From Deltaproteobacteria bacterium (GTDB lineage: Bacteria; Desulfobacterota; Desulfarculia; Desulfarculales; Desulfarculaceae): a stretch of DNA of 64,000 nucleotides. The first letter of the stretch is position 1, and every line of letters begins with the position of its first letter. Positions 56,405 to 64,000 of the stretch are shown here, piece by piece. The position numbers and the translations under genes are program-made. The notes under the pieces were generated by a model. It was not told the DNA's origin and made no database searches. It saw nothing but the letters and a program-made list of their open reading frames with translations. The DNA is taken from contig JAHLLK010000010.1 of the NCBI GenBank assembly GCA_020444165.1, forward strand, positions 47,428 to 111,427. The letters are read 5' to 3'.

Positions 56405-57547
56405 TCAATTCTCCAGGCTCTCCAATAGACTGGCCAGGATGGGCTGGCGTTCCGGCATCCGGGCGAAGGCCTCCCGGATGGTGAGGATGTCGTCCCGGGC
56501 GGCCAGGAAGGCCTCCACCACCCGGGGATCGAACTGGGTGCCGGCCCCTTGCCGAATGATGTTCAAGGCCTTCTCCACGGGCAGGGGCTCCTTGTAGGGG
56601 CGCTTGCTGGTCAGGGCGTCGAACACGTCGCACACGGCCACGATGCGCCCGGCCAGGGGAATCTCCCGGCCTTGGAGCCCGTGGGGGTAGCCCTGGCCGT
56701 CCCAGCGCTCGTGGTGGGTGAGGCAGATCACCTCGGCCAGGCGCAGGAAGCCGCCCTCGTCGCTGCCCTGGAGGATGCGGGCCCCGAAGATGGGGTGCTG
56801 GCGCATGATGACCCATTCCCGGGAGTCCAGGGGCCCGGGCTTCAGCAGGATGCGGTCGGGGATGCCGATCTTGCCCACGTCGTGCATGGGCGAGGCGTAG
56901 AGGATGGCCTCCTGGGTGCGGGAGGGCAGGCCCAGCCCGCGGGCCACCACGGCGGTGTAGTTGCTCATGCGGCTGATGTGGTCGGCGGTGTCGCCGTCCT
57001 TGAATTCCGCCGCCTGGCTCAGCCGCAGGATGGTGTCCAGGGCCACCCGCTGGGCCTTGTCCATGGCCTCCCGGAGTTGCTGGGTGCGGCGGGCCACCTG
57101 GTCCTCCAGGCGGCGCTGGTGAGCCAGGAGCTGGTCGTGATAGGCCTTGCTCTTCAAGAGCGAGCGCACCCGCGCCTGCAGCTCCACCTTTTCCACCGGC
57201 TTGGTGAGGAAATCGTCCGCCCCGGCCTCCAAGGCCCGCACCCGGTCCTCCACCTCGCGCAGGGTGGTTACCATGACGATGGGCACATGGACGGTGGGGG
57301 GATAGGCCCGGAGCCGGCGGGCCACCTCGTAGCCATCCAGGCCCGGCATCATGATGTCCAGGAGGATCAGGTCCGGAAGGGTGTGCCGCACCTGAGCCAG
57401 GGCCTCCTCGCCGCTCGAGGCCAGGATCACCTCGTGGCCCAGGGGAGCCAGGAGGGTCTCCAGCAGCCGGAGGTTCAGGCGCGAATCGTCCACCACCAGG
57501 ATGGTCGCCCCGGGATCAAAGCTGTCCGCCAAAAGTTGTTCAGGCAC
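56405..57547 (-). CDS. Response regulator with HD-GYP domain (RpfG-type)
   Basis: A receiver domain (ATILVVDDSRLNLRLLETLL, phospho-Asp in LILLDIMMPGLDG, Lys in FLTKPVEKVEL) is joined by a coiled coil to an HD-GYP domain (about 190-370). The latter shows ASPMHDVGKIGIPD (HD pair) and HHERWDGQGYPHGLQGREIPLAGRIVAV (HxxRWDGxGYP, the GYP motif), so it probably hydrolyses cyclic di-GMP. The stop is followed within a few bases by the kinase gene, indicating a two-component pair. The GTG at 57547 is my best start, but a TTG 11 codons upstream is open. A c-di-GMP phosphodiesterase under its own kinase, with signal unknown. Confidence 0.9.
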   Translation of the reverse strand: MPEQLLADSFDPGATILVVDDSRLNLRLLETLLAPLGHEVILASSGEEALAQVRHTLPDLILLDIMMPGLDGYEVARRLRAYPPTVHVPIVMVTTLREVEDRVRALEAGADDFLTKPVEKVELQARVRSLLKSKAYHDQLLAHQRRLEDQVARRTQQLREAMDKAQRVALDTILRLSQAAEFKDGDTADHISRMSNYTAVVARGLGLPSRTQEAILYASPMHDVGKIGIPDRILLKPGPLDSREWVIMRQHPIFGARILQGSDEGGFLRLAEVICLTHHERWDGQGYPHGLQGREIPLAGRIVAVCDVFDALTSKRPYKEPLPVEKALNIIRQGAGTQFDPRVVEAFLAARDDILTIREAFARMPERQPILASLLESLEN

Positions 57548-57687
57548 GGGCCACCGCCAGTCAACGCAGCAGGTCAGCAAGGTAGCGCGGTAGAGAGATT
57601 AAACGCTTCAACTATGGCAGGTGGGAAGAAAATGTTCCACCGAGGAATGTGAGTTCCGGCACAAGAACGGGTGATAATGAATGATAT

Positions 57688-58809
57688 TTATTTCTTGGGG
57701 CGCAGGACGAACCAGGTCACCTCGGGCACGGCGGCGAGGCGCACCGGCGGGCCCCAGGCCCCGGTGCCCCGGCTGACGTACAAGGTGACCCCGCCCTCCA
57801 GGTGGAACAGGCCCTGGAAGTAGGTGAACAGGCGGTCCACCACGTAGTTGAAGGGGTAGATCTGGCCGGCGTGGGTGTGGCCCGAAAGCATCAGGTCCAC
57901 CCGGCCGGCCAGGTAGGGCCCGGGCAGGGGGCGGTGCTTCAAGAACACCGTGGGCAGCCCCGGGGGCAGGGATTTCACCAGCTCCGCTTCCACGGCCGGG
58001 CCCGGGGCCGGGATGTCGTCCACCCCGGCCAGGTTCAGGACCCCGCCCACGGTGAGGGCCTGGTTCCGGAGCACCTGAAAGCCGCATTTCCGGTGAAAAC
58101 GCTCCGAACGGTCCAGGCCCACGTAGTACTCGTGGTTGCCGAAGATGGCGTATTTGCCCAGGGGCGGCCGCAGGGCGGCCAGGCGGGCGGCCACCTTGTC
58201 CGCCTGGTCCGGGGCCAGCCCGTCCCAGAAATCACCGGTGGAGATGATCAGGTCCGGCTGCCGTCCCTCCAGGAGGGCCAGGGTGGGGTCCAGGCGGCTG
58301 CCCACCTCGTGCAGCGAGAGGTGCAGGTCGCTGATCTGGGCCAGGACCAGGGGCCGGGACCCGGCCGGCAGCCGGGGGGTGGTGAGGGTCACGGTTTCCA
58401 GGCGGGGATGGGAGGCCTCCCACAGGCCGTAGCCGTAAAGCGCGCCCACCACCCCCAAGGCGGCCAGGAGCGGCCCCCGGGCATAGAGCCGGGGCAGGCC
58501 GGGCCCGCCGGCCCAGGCCACGAGCCGCACCAGGACATCCGCCCCGCCCCAGAGGACGAGCACGCAAAACCCCAAAAACGACAGGGCCATCCAGTGATAG
58601 CCGGCCAAGGCCGCCAGCTTGGCCAGGCTCCAATGGCCGGTCAGGGCCAGGCCCCGGGTCAGCGCCGGGGCCAGGAGCATCAGCCCCAGCCACGCCCCCA
58701 GGGCCACCCGGGCCAGGGGGTGGGCCGGCAGCAAGAGGCGGAGCCACAGGTAGAGGTAGACCTGCATGCCCCCGTAGAGGATCAGGTACAGGGTCAAAAA
58801 TAGGCTCAT
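57688..58809 (-). CDS. Membrane-anchored metallophosphoesterase (YaeI/YkuE-like)
   Basis: A 373-residue protein with four N-terminal membrane helices (about 1-140: LYLILYGGMQVYLYLWLRLLL) followed by a calcineurin-like phosphoesterase. Metal-binding motifs: AQISDLHLSLHEVG (DxH), STGDFWDGLAP (GDxxD-type), FGNHEYYVGLDR (GNHD/E), and LSGHTHAGQIYPF (GHTHxGQ). Distant relatives remove phosphates from lipid intermediates such as UDP-diacylglucosamine or phosphatidylglycerophosphate; the substrate is not shown. The ATG at 58809 overlaps the transporter gene stop by ATGA, so the two are coupled. Confidence 0.88.
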   Translation of the reverse strand: MSLFLTLYLILYGGMQVYLYLWLRLLLPAHPLARVALGAWLGLMLLAPALTRGLALTGHWSLAKLAALAGYHWMALSFLGFCVLVLWGGADVLVRLVAWAGGPGLPRLYARGPLLAALGVVGALYGYGLWEASHPRLETVTLTTPRLPAGSRPLVLAQISDLHLSLHEVGSRLDPTLALLEGRQPDLIISTGDFWDGLAPDQADKVAARLAALRPPLGKYAIFGNHEYYVGLDRSERFHRKCGFQVLRNQALTVGGVLNLAGVDDIPAPGPAVEAELVKSLPPGLPTVFLKHRPLPGPYLAGRVDLMLSGHTHAGQIYPFNYVVDRLFTYFQGLFHLEGGVTLYVSRGTGAWGPPVRLAAVPEVTWFVLRPKK

Positions 58810-59738
58810 GGACGGGACGCGGCTCCTTGCCCGGCGGCCGCGCGGCGGCGGGCGGCCAGCCGGAGCGGAATCACCAGGGTGAAGTAGGGCAGCATATAGG
58901 CCGCGGCCAACAGCGGGCTCTTGGGCCCGAAAAACCGCGCCGTGAACACCAGGGCCAGGACGTTGTTCACAAAACCGAGGCACACCGCCCCGGTGAGGCC
59001 GTCCAGCCGCCCGCCGGCGGCCCGGCCCAGGCCCAGGGGCAGGCCGGCGAACACCGCGGCCAGGGCATACGACAGGAGCACCGCCGTAAGCACCAGGGCG
59101 CCCTGGCTCCGCACGAACTCGGCGTAGGGCGCGAACACCCCCAGGTTGATGAGGAAGAAGAAGGTGACCGAGATGTGGAACTGCACCTTGGCCAAGCGGG
59201 CCGGGAATCCCGGGAAGAAGCGCTGCACCGCCCAGGCCAGGATCAGGGGCAGGAAGATCACCAGGGCCAACAGCCGCACCATGTTGAACAAGGGGATGTT
59301 CAGGTTGGCCCCTTCCAAGAGCCAGACCAGGCCGGGCAGGGTGAAGGGGGCCAGCACCGAGGTGACCACCACGATTTTGAGCGCCCCGGCGGTGTCGGCC
59401 CCCAGCATCTGGGCGAAAAAGGGTCCGGTGACCCCGGCCGGCACCCCGGAGAGGAGCAGCACCGGCAGGGCCCACTCCGGCACGGTCAGCTTGGCCACGG
59501 CCCACAGGCCCAGGGGCAGGGCCGCCAGCTTGATGACGGTCCACAGGCCCAACTCCTGCATCCGGGCCCGGTCCAGCCGGGCCAGGGCGGCGAAGTTGAT
59601 GCCCAGGAAGCTCATGAACAGGATGGTCATCATGAGGTAGAGGGTGAACGGGGTGAAAATCCCCGCGGGACCGGGGAACAGGACCCCCAGGGCGATGCCC
59701 CCGAAGGCGGTGACCATCAGCACCAGATCGCGGTTCAC
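58806..59738 (-). CDS. BASS-family (bile acid:sodium symporter-like) transporter
   Basis: A 310-residue membrane protein with about nine hydrophobic helices. LLLSGVPAGVTGPFFAQMLG, VVVTSVLAPFTLPGLVWLLEG and VCLGFVNNVLALVFTARFFG fit the crossover helix regions of BASS transporters, which move organic anions with sodium. The start is a GTG at 59738 with GGGAGG eight bases upstream; the longer frame to 60059 adds 107 non-hydrophobic Pro/Arg-rich residues and runs across the divergent promoter region. It overlaps the metallophosphoesterase gene, an unusual partner. Substrate unknown. Confidence 0.82.
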   Translation of the reverse strand: MNRDLVLMVTAFGGIALGVLFPGPAGIFTPFTLYLMMTILFMSFLGINFAALARLDRARMQELGLWTVIKLAALPLGLWAVAKLTVPEWALPVLLLSGVPAGVTGPFFAQMLGADTAGALKIVVVTSVLAPFTLPGLVWLLEGANLNIPLFNMVRLLALVIFLPLILAWAVQRFFPGFPARLAKVQFHISVTFFFLINLGVFAPYAEFVRSQGALVLTAVLLSYALAAVFAGLPLGLGRAAGGRLDGLTGAVCLGFVNNVLALVFTARFFGPKSPLLAAAYMLPYFTLVIPLRLAARRRAAAGQGAASRP

Positions 59739-60049
59739 GTTCGGGGCCTCCCGAAGGCCGGCGGGAGCGCGGAGCCCGGGACCAGGCGCCGCCGCGGCGG
59801 CCGGGAAAACAGCGGGGCAGGGGGGTCGGTCATGGGCTGAAACCTCTCGCTTGGCAGGAAGAAGCAGGCCGCGGGCCAACAGGCCGGGGCTTGGGCGATA
59901 GTCTCCCATAGTAAACCAGGCGCCGGGTCTGGCCAACCCCAAGTTGTGATCCGGGAGCCGACTCCCGGGCGGCTCCGCTTGACGGACAACCCGGCCAAGG
60001 CTATAAAGGTGGTGCCCGTGGGCTACGCTGCGGGCTCCCGGGGCAAAAC
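59739..60049. other. 311-bp divergent region before waaA
   Basis: Lies between the BASS transporter (minus) and waaA (plus). It contains the waaA promoter and a CCGGGAG/CTCCCGG hairpin near 59951-59968. The left 150 bp is GC-rich without coding likelihood. Confidence 0.5.
59979..60007 (+). promoter_or_regulatory. waaA promoter
   Basis: Plus strand TTGACG (59979-59984), 17 bp, TATAAA (60002-60007), with the waaA ATG 43 bases further. It should drive waaA, the unknown gene and carAB. Confidence 0.7.
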
Positions 60050-61354
60050 ATGGAACCATCTCTATTGGCTTACAATTATGGTCTGGCCCTGGCTGCGGCG
60101 GGCCTGGGGCCGGTGTACCTGGCCGCGCGGTTGGCCGGGCGCTGGCCCGAGTTTTGGCCGCGGGCGGGGCTCTTCCGCCGCTTGCCCCCGCCGGAGCCCG
60201 GCCCTCGGGTGTGGCTCCAGGCCGTGTCCGTGGGCGAGATCGCCGTGGCCCGGGCCCTGGCCGATGAACTGGACCGCCAGGAGATCAAGGCCAGCCTCAT
60301 CGTCACCAGCAGCACGGCCCGGGGCCTGGAGCGGGCCCGCGAGGTCTTTGCCGGCCGGGCCCTGGTGGCCCCCTATCCCCTGGATCTGCCGTGGTCCGTG
60401 GCCGCGGCGGTGAGCCGCCTCCGGCCCGACGTCTACGTCTCCCTGGAAACCGAGATCTGGCCCAACCTCCTGTGGTGGCTGGAGCGGCGGGGGGTGCCGG
60501 CGCTCCTCCTGAACGGCCGCCTCTCGCCCCGCAGCTATCCCCTCTACCGCCGCATCCGCCCGGTGATCGCCCCGGCGCTGGCGCGTTTTGTCACCCTTTC
60601 CATGATCACCCACGCCGACGCGGCCCGGGCCGTGGCCCTGGGCGCGCCGCCGGCCCGGGTGCGGGTGGACGGCAACGCCAAGTACGCCGGGCTCCTGGAG
60701 CGGGTGCACCCGGCCGACCTGGACCAGGTGGCCCACACCCTGGCCGTGGCGGACCAGCCCCTGTTCGTGGCCGGCAGCGTGCGGAGCGGCGAGGAAGAGG
60801 CGGTCCTGACCGCCTACTCCCAGGTGTTGACCCGCCATCCCGAGGCGGTGTTGGCCGTGGCCCCCCGCCACGTGGAGCGGGCCTCCCGCTGGCTGGCCGC
60901 CTGCGCCCGGGCCAGCTTCCCGGCCCAGCGCTGGAGCGAACTCTCCCCCGAGGCCCCCCGCCGGCCGGACACCCGGGTGGTGGTGGTGGACGTCATGGGC
61001 CGGCTCATGGACATCTACGGCCTGGCCGTGGCGGTGTTCGTGGGGGCCAGCCTGGTGGAGCTGGGCGGCCAGAACCCCATGGAGCCGGCGGCCTGGGGCA
61101 AGCCGGTGTACTTCGGCCCGGACATGAGCGATTTTGCCGACGCCCGCCAAGCCCTGGAAGAGGCCGGCGGCGGCTTCACCGTGGCCTCCGGCGACCAGCT
61201 CGGCTGGGGCTGGCTGGAGTGCCTGGACGATCCCGACGCGGCCCGCCAGGCCGGTTTGGCCGCCCGCCGGGTGGTGGCGGCCTGGTCCGGGGCAGCCTCC
61301 CGGGCGGCCCAGTTGGTGGCCGAGACCCTGGCCCTGGTGGGGAGGCCCCGGTGA
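60050..61354 (+). CDS. waaA: 3-deoxy-D-manno-octulosonic acid (Kdo) transferase
   Basis: WaaA (KdtA) adds Kdo from CMP-Kdo to lipid IVA, the first core step of LPS. The 434-residue protein starts MEPSLLAYNYGLALAAAGLG with a membrane-anchor helix, has VWLQAVSVGEIAVARALAD (about 54, holding the catalytic Glu), VSLETEIWPNLLWWLERRGV, NGRLSPRSYPLYRRIRP and, in the second GT-B half, VFVGASLVELGGQNPMEPAA (near 325). Mono- versus bifunctionality cannot be told. It begins a plus-strand operon and overlaps the next gene by GTGA. Confidence 0.95.
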   Translation: MEPSLLAYNYGLALAAAGLGPVYLAARLAGRWPEFWPRAGLFRRLPPPEPGPRVWLQAVSVGEIAVARALADELDRQEIKASLIVTSSTARGLERAREVFAGRALVAPYPLDLPWSVAAAVSRLRPDVYVSLETEIWPNLLWWLERRGVPALLLNGRLSPRSYPLYRRIRPVIAPALARFVTLSMITHADAARAVALGAPPARVRVDGNAKYAGLLERVHPADLDQVAHTLAVADQPLFVAGSVRSGEEEAVLTAYSQVLTRHPEAVLAVAPRHVERASRWLAACARASFPAQRWSELSPEAPRRPDTRVVVVDVMGRLMDIYGLAVAVFVGASLVELGGQNPMEPAAWGKPVYFGPDMSDFADARQALEEAGGGFTVASGDQLGWGWLECLDDPDAARQAGLAARRVVAAWSGAASRAAQLVAETLALVGRPR

Positions 61355-62571
61355 GAGCGCCGCCGCCCCCCCGGGTCACCGCGGCCGATCTCTCGGCCCT
61401 GGCCGCTGGTCTGGACCCGGAAGAGGCCCGCCGGTTGTCCCAGGCGGTGCGCTGGTGGGTGGAGATCAAACGGCGGGGCGGGCGGGTGGTGGTGGCCACC
61501 GGCTCCGGCCCCAACCTGCACGAGGGCGTCACCACCCAGATCGCGGAGTTGCTCAGCCACGGCCTGGTGGACGGGGTGCTCACTTCCAGCGCGGTGGTGG
61601 GCCACGAGATGGCCGGGGCCTTGGAGCGGGTGCGCCGGGTGGACGGCCGCCGCCTGGGCCTGGACCCGGCCGTGCTGCCCCGGGACGGCCGGGTGGAGGT
61701 GAGCCTGCTGGCCGAGAGCGAGCTGGCCCGCCTGGGCCGGGACACGCCCCTGGATCCGGCGCACTATCGCCAGCTCCTGGCCCAGCCCGGCCCCGAGATC
61801 ATCAAGGTGGCCGGCAACCTGGCCTTTCCCACCGGCCTGTGGGTGGAGCGGATGGCCCGGCGGCTGCTCACGCTGGCCGTGGCCCGGGGGAAATCCCTGG
61901 AGGAAACCGCCGGCCTGGGGGCCGATCCCCGCACCATGCTGGGGGCGGCGGCCCGGCGGCGGGCGCCCTGCCTGGTGACCGTGCCCCAACTGGTGGGCGG
62001 GGGCCAGGTGGGCCTGGCCGTGGGCGACAGCCTCACGGTGAGCCGGCGTTCCGCCCGGGTGGCCGAGCTTTTGGCCTCGGCCGACCTTATCTTGGAATCC
62101 GGGGTGGCCCTGACCCAGGAGATCCACGACGGCCCCTTTGAGCTGTACACCGGCCACGGCCTGTGGTCCCGGCACGAAGGCCACTTCACCTACTCCCTGG
62201 CCGGCAAGAAGGTGGTGCGCCTGGACCTGGACCCCACGCTCCGCCGGGTGTGGGAGTTGGAACGCGGCGACAAGGCGGTGGGCCGGGCCATCCACGAGGG
62301 GCGGCCCAAGGCCGCGGGCCTGGGCCTGCCCTTCCGCATGGAGATGAGCGGTTTCGCGCGCCTGCCCGGGTCCCTGCCGGTTTGCCTGGACCTGGGCATG
62401 GCCTGGCCCTTGTTGGCCCATAGGGTTTCGCGGGCCCTGGGTGTCAAACTAGGCTTTATGTGTTACAAACAGGGCACCCCCGCCGGCGAGGCGGTGCGCG
62501 AATTCATTGTGGAAAACGTGCGGCCCCTGGATCTTTCCCTGGTGGTCCAGGGTCTTGAGGAAGATAGATGA
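61351..62571 (+). CDS. Protein of unknown function between waaA and carA
   Basis: A 406-residue soluble protein starting at a GTG with GGAGG five bases upstream and overlapping waaA (GTGA) and carA (ATGA), so its reality is not in doubt. It opens with a helical part, then [20 protein letters not shown] (about 44), [40 protein letters not shown], and [20 protein letters not shown] (about 205). The end has [20 protein letters not shown]. The Gly-rich strand-turn segments suggest a Rossmann-like nucleotide- or thiamine/deoxyhypusine-type fold. Parts resemble the protein at 29796-30734 (GVITSLVMNG against [10 protein letters not shown]). I do not recognise the family. Confidence 0.8.
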   Translation: MRAPPPPRVTAADLSALAAGLDPEEARRLSQAVRWWVEIKRRGGRVVVATGSGPNLHEGVTTQIAELLSHGLVDGVLTSSAVVGHEMAGALERVRRVDGRRLGLDPAVLPRDGRVEVSLLAESELARLGRDTPLDPAHYRQLLAQPGPEIIKVAGNLAFPTGLWVERMARRLLTLAVARGKSLEETAGLGADPRTMLGAAARRRAPCLVTVPQLVGGGQVGLAVGDSLTVSRRSARVAELLASADLILESGVALTQEIHDGPFELYTGHGLWSRHEGHFTYSLAGKKVVRLDLDPTLRRVWELERGDKAVGRAIHEGRPKAAGLGLPFRMEMSGFARLPGSLPVCLDLGMAWPLLAHRVSRALGVKLGFMCYKQGTPAGEAVREFIVENVRPLDLSLVVQGLEEDR

Positions 62572-63755
62572 CAAAAGAGGCTCTCTTGGCCTTGGAGGAC
62601 GGCACCATCTTCACCTGCCGGGCGTTTGCCGGCCACGGGGAGGTGGCGGCGGAGGTGTGTTTCAACACCGCCATGAGCGGCTACCAGGAGGTGTTGACCG
62701 ACCCCTCCTACAAGGGCCAGATGGTGGCCATGACCTATCCCCTGATCGGCAACTACGGCACCAATCCCGAGGACGTGGAAAGCCGGGCCGTGCAGGTCTC
62801 GGCTTTTTTGATGCGCGAATACCTGGACTTCCCCTCCAACTTCCGCTCCACGGCCAGCCTGGCCCAATACCTGGAAGCCGCCGGGGTCTTGGGGGTGGAT
62901 GAGCTGGACACCCGGGCGCTGACCCGGCATCTGCGCATCAAGGGCGCCATGATGGGCGTGCTCTCCACCCTGGACCTGGATCCGGCCAGCCTGGTGGCCA
63001 AGGCTCAGGCGGCCCCGGGCCTGGTGGGCCGCGACCTGGTGAAGGAAGTGACTTGCGCCCGGGCCTACCGCTGGGAAAACGGCGCGCCTGGCCCGGAATT
63101 GGACCTGGCCGGCGAGTTCGATCCCGCGGCCGTGTGGGGCGCCGCCCCGGCCAGCTTCCGGGTGGCGGCCCTGGACTGCGGCATCAAGTTCAACATCCTC
63201 CGCAAGCTGGAAGCCCGGGGCATGCGGGTGGTGGTGGTGCCCGCCGCCACCCCGGCCGCGGTCATCAGCCGCCTGAACCCCGACGGCCTGTTCCTCTCCA
63301 ACGGCCCCGGCGACCCCGCCGCGGTGCCCTACGTGGTGACCACGGTCAAGGAACTCATGGGCCGGCTGCCCACCTTCGGCATCTGCCTGGGCCACCAGAT
63401 GATCGGCCAGGCCCTGGGCGGGCGCACCTTCAAGCTGAAGTTCGGCCACCGGGGGGCCAATCAGCCGGTGATGGACCTGTTGACCGAGAAGGTGGAGATC
63501 ACCAGCCAAAACCACGGCTTTTGCGTGGACGCCGACAGCATCGACGACCCCGGGGTGGTGATGACCCATTTGAACCTGAACGACCGCACCCTGGAGGGCC
63601 TGGCCCACCGGGACCTCCCCCTGTTCTGCGTGCAGTACCATCCCGAAGCCTCGCCCGGCCCGCACGACGCCGACTATCTCTTCGACCGCTTCGAGCAAAT
63701 GATGGCCAGCCGCCAACCCCTGGACCTCGGGGCGGCGGCCGCGGCAGAGCGCTGA
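62568..63755 (+). CDS. carA: Carbamoyl-phosphate synthase small subunit
   Basis: CarA is the glutamine amidotransferase subunit supplying ammonia to CarB for carbamoyl phosphate, used in arginine and pyrimidine synthesis. The 395-residue protein starts [20 protein letters not shown], shows [20 protein letters not shown] and, in the C-terminal amidotransferase domain, [25 protein letters not shown] (catalytic Cys near 272) and [20 protein letters not shown] (His and Glu). The ATG overlaps the preceding stop by ATGA. carB follows 67 bp later. Confidence 0.97.
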   Translation: MTKEALLALEDGTIFTCRAFAGHGEVAAEVCFNTAMSGYQEVLTDPSYKGQMVAMTYPLIGNYGTNPEDVESRAVQVSAFLMREYLDFPSNFRSTASLAQYLEAAGVLGVDELDTRALTRHLRIKGAMMGVLSTLDLDPASLVAKAQAAPGLVGRDLVKEVTCARAYRWENGAPGPELDLAGEFDPAAVWGAAPASFRVAALDCGIKFNILRKLEARGMRVVVVPAATPAAVISRLNPDGLFLSNGPGDPAAVPYVVTTVKELMGRLPTFGICLGHQMIGQALGGRTFKLKFGHRGANQPVMDLLTEKVEITSQNHGFCVDADSIDDPGVVMTHLNLNDRTLEGLAHRDLPLFCVQYHPEASPGPHDADYLFDRFEQMMASRQPLDLGAAAAAER

Positions 63756-63822
63756 GTCCCGGGGAAGTCACCGGACCCCCAACCCCCTAACGAGCAAGTC
63801 TCCCAGAAAAAGCCGGTGTGAG

Positions 63823-64000
63823 ATGCCCAGACGCAACGACCTAAAAAAGATCATGATCATCGGCAGCGGGCCCATCGTCATCAGCCAGGCCTGCGAGTTC
63901 GATTACTCCGGCACCCAGGCGGTGAAAGCCCTCAAGGAAGAAGGCCTGGAGGTGGTGCTGGTCAACTCCAACCCGGCCACCATCATGACCGACCCGGAGA
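63823..64000 (+). CDS. carB: Carbamoyl-phosphate synthase large subunit (5' end; cut by window edge)
   Basis: First 59 codons of Car[21 protein letters not shown] followed by [20 protein letters not shown] and [16 protein letters not shown], the invariant start of the ATP-grasp carbamoyl-phosphate synthase. It follows carA on the same strand as expected. The ribosome-binding site is weak (GTGTGAG). The remaining roughly 1000 codons lie outside the window. Confidence 0.96.
   Translation, partial: MPRRNDLKKIMIIGSGPIVISQACEFDYSGTQAVKALKEEGLEVVLVNSNPATIMTDPE

Overview
The window is very GC-rich (about two-thirds G+C by eye), densely coded, and mostly transcribed from the minus strand. The gene content points to a strictly anaerobic or at least strongly anaerobic Gram-negative bacterium, most likely a Desulfobacterota (former Deltaproteobacteria) member such as a Desulfarculales-like sulfate reducer. 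The grounds are LPS genes (lptD, waaA, gmhA), system II cytochrome c maturation (ResB/CcsA), a 2-hydroxyacyl-CoA dehydratase / benzoyl-CoA reductase-type operon with its BadF-type activator, a CobA-HemD fusion next to hemC, and CoA-transferase, acyl-CoA dehydrogenase and acyl-CoA synthetase genes. The taxon is an inference; no rRNA gene is present.

Layout. 1-3.5 kb: the classic thrS-infC-rpmI-rplT translation operon (minus strand), with infC starting at a rare ATA codon, plus tRNA-Val(GAC). 3.6-8.3 kb: a secreted protein of unknown role, miaA, mutL and a YjdF-type membrane protein. 8.3-11.2 kb: a TetR regulator and a CoA-transferase. 11.5-17 kb: aldolase-rsmD-coaD-ketosynthase-ketosynthase-like chain, and asd. 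17-17.5 kb: a small plus-strand gene behind a strongly structured leader. 17.5-24.6 kb: truA, argC, rpsI/rplM, a minisatellite, lptD, folC. 24.7-29.5 kb: UvrD/PcrA helicase, cobA-hemD, hemC, FmdB-type zinc ribbon. 29.8-37.3 kb: an unknown protein with gmhA, der, AmgK/MurU-like genes and (plus strand) a lipoprotein and NagZ, suggesting cell-wall recycling. 37.4-41 kb: a small AT-richer lipoprotein, a TrmB variant, glnS. 41.5-48.3 kb: TetR-Usp, a glycosyltransferase, a VOC protein and the dehydratase operon. 48.6-54.7 kb: ccsA/resB, and an acyl-CoA operon under a MerR (LiuR-like) regulator with a perfect palindromic operator. 54.8-59.7 kb: a histidine kinase with an HD-GYP response regulator, a metallophosphatase and a BASS transporter. 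60-64 kb (plus strand): waaA, an unknown protein, carA and the start of carB.

The most unusual content is not protein-coding. At least seven intergenic sites carry a modular multi-hairpin repeat (48-233 bp, up to 481 bp with its outer ends). Each is a string of up to five hairpins whose loops and junctions are conserved but whose stem arms differ in sequence from copy to copy while staying complementary. In several copies the terminal hairpin supplies the last codons or stop codon of the neighbouring gene. Two further repeat types follow the same or a related logic: 23-24 bp perfect hairpins sharing only their outer 11 bp, and elements with CCCGGATATTTCATG-type inverted ends. A separate candidate regulatory RNA, a compact three-way junction with a mutually exclusive alternative stem, lies upstream of the 74-residue gene at 17.2 kb. 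Promoter calls rest on TTGACA-like/TATAAT-like pairs with 17-18 bp spacing read by eye.
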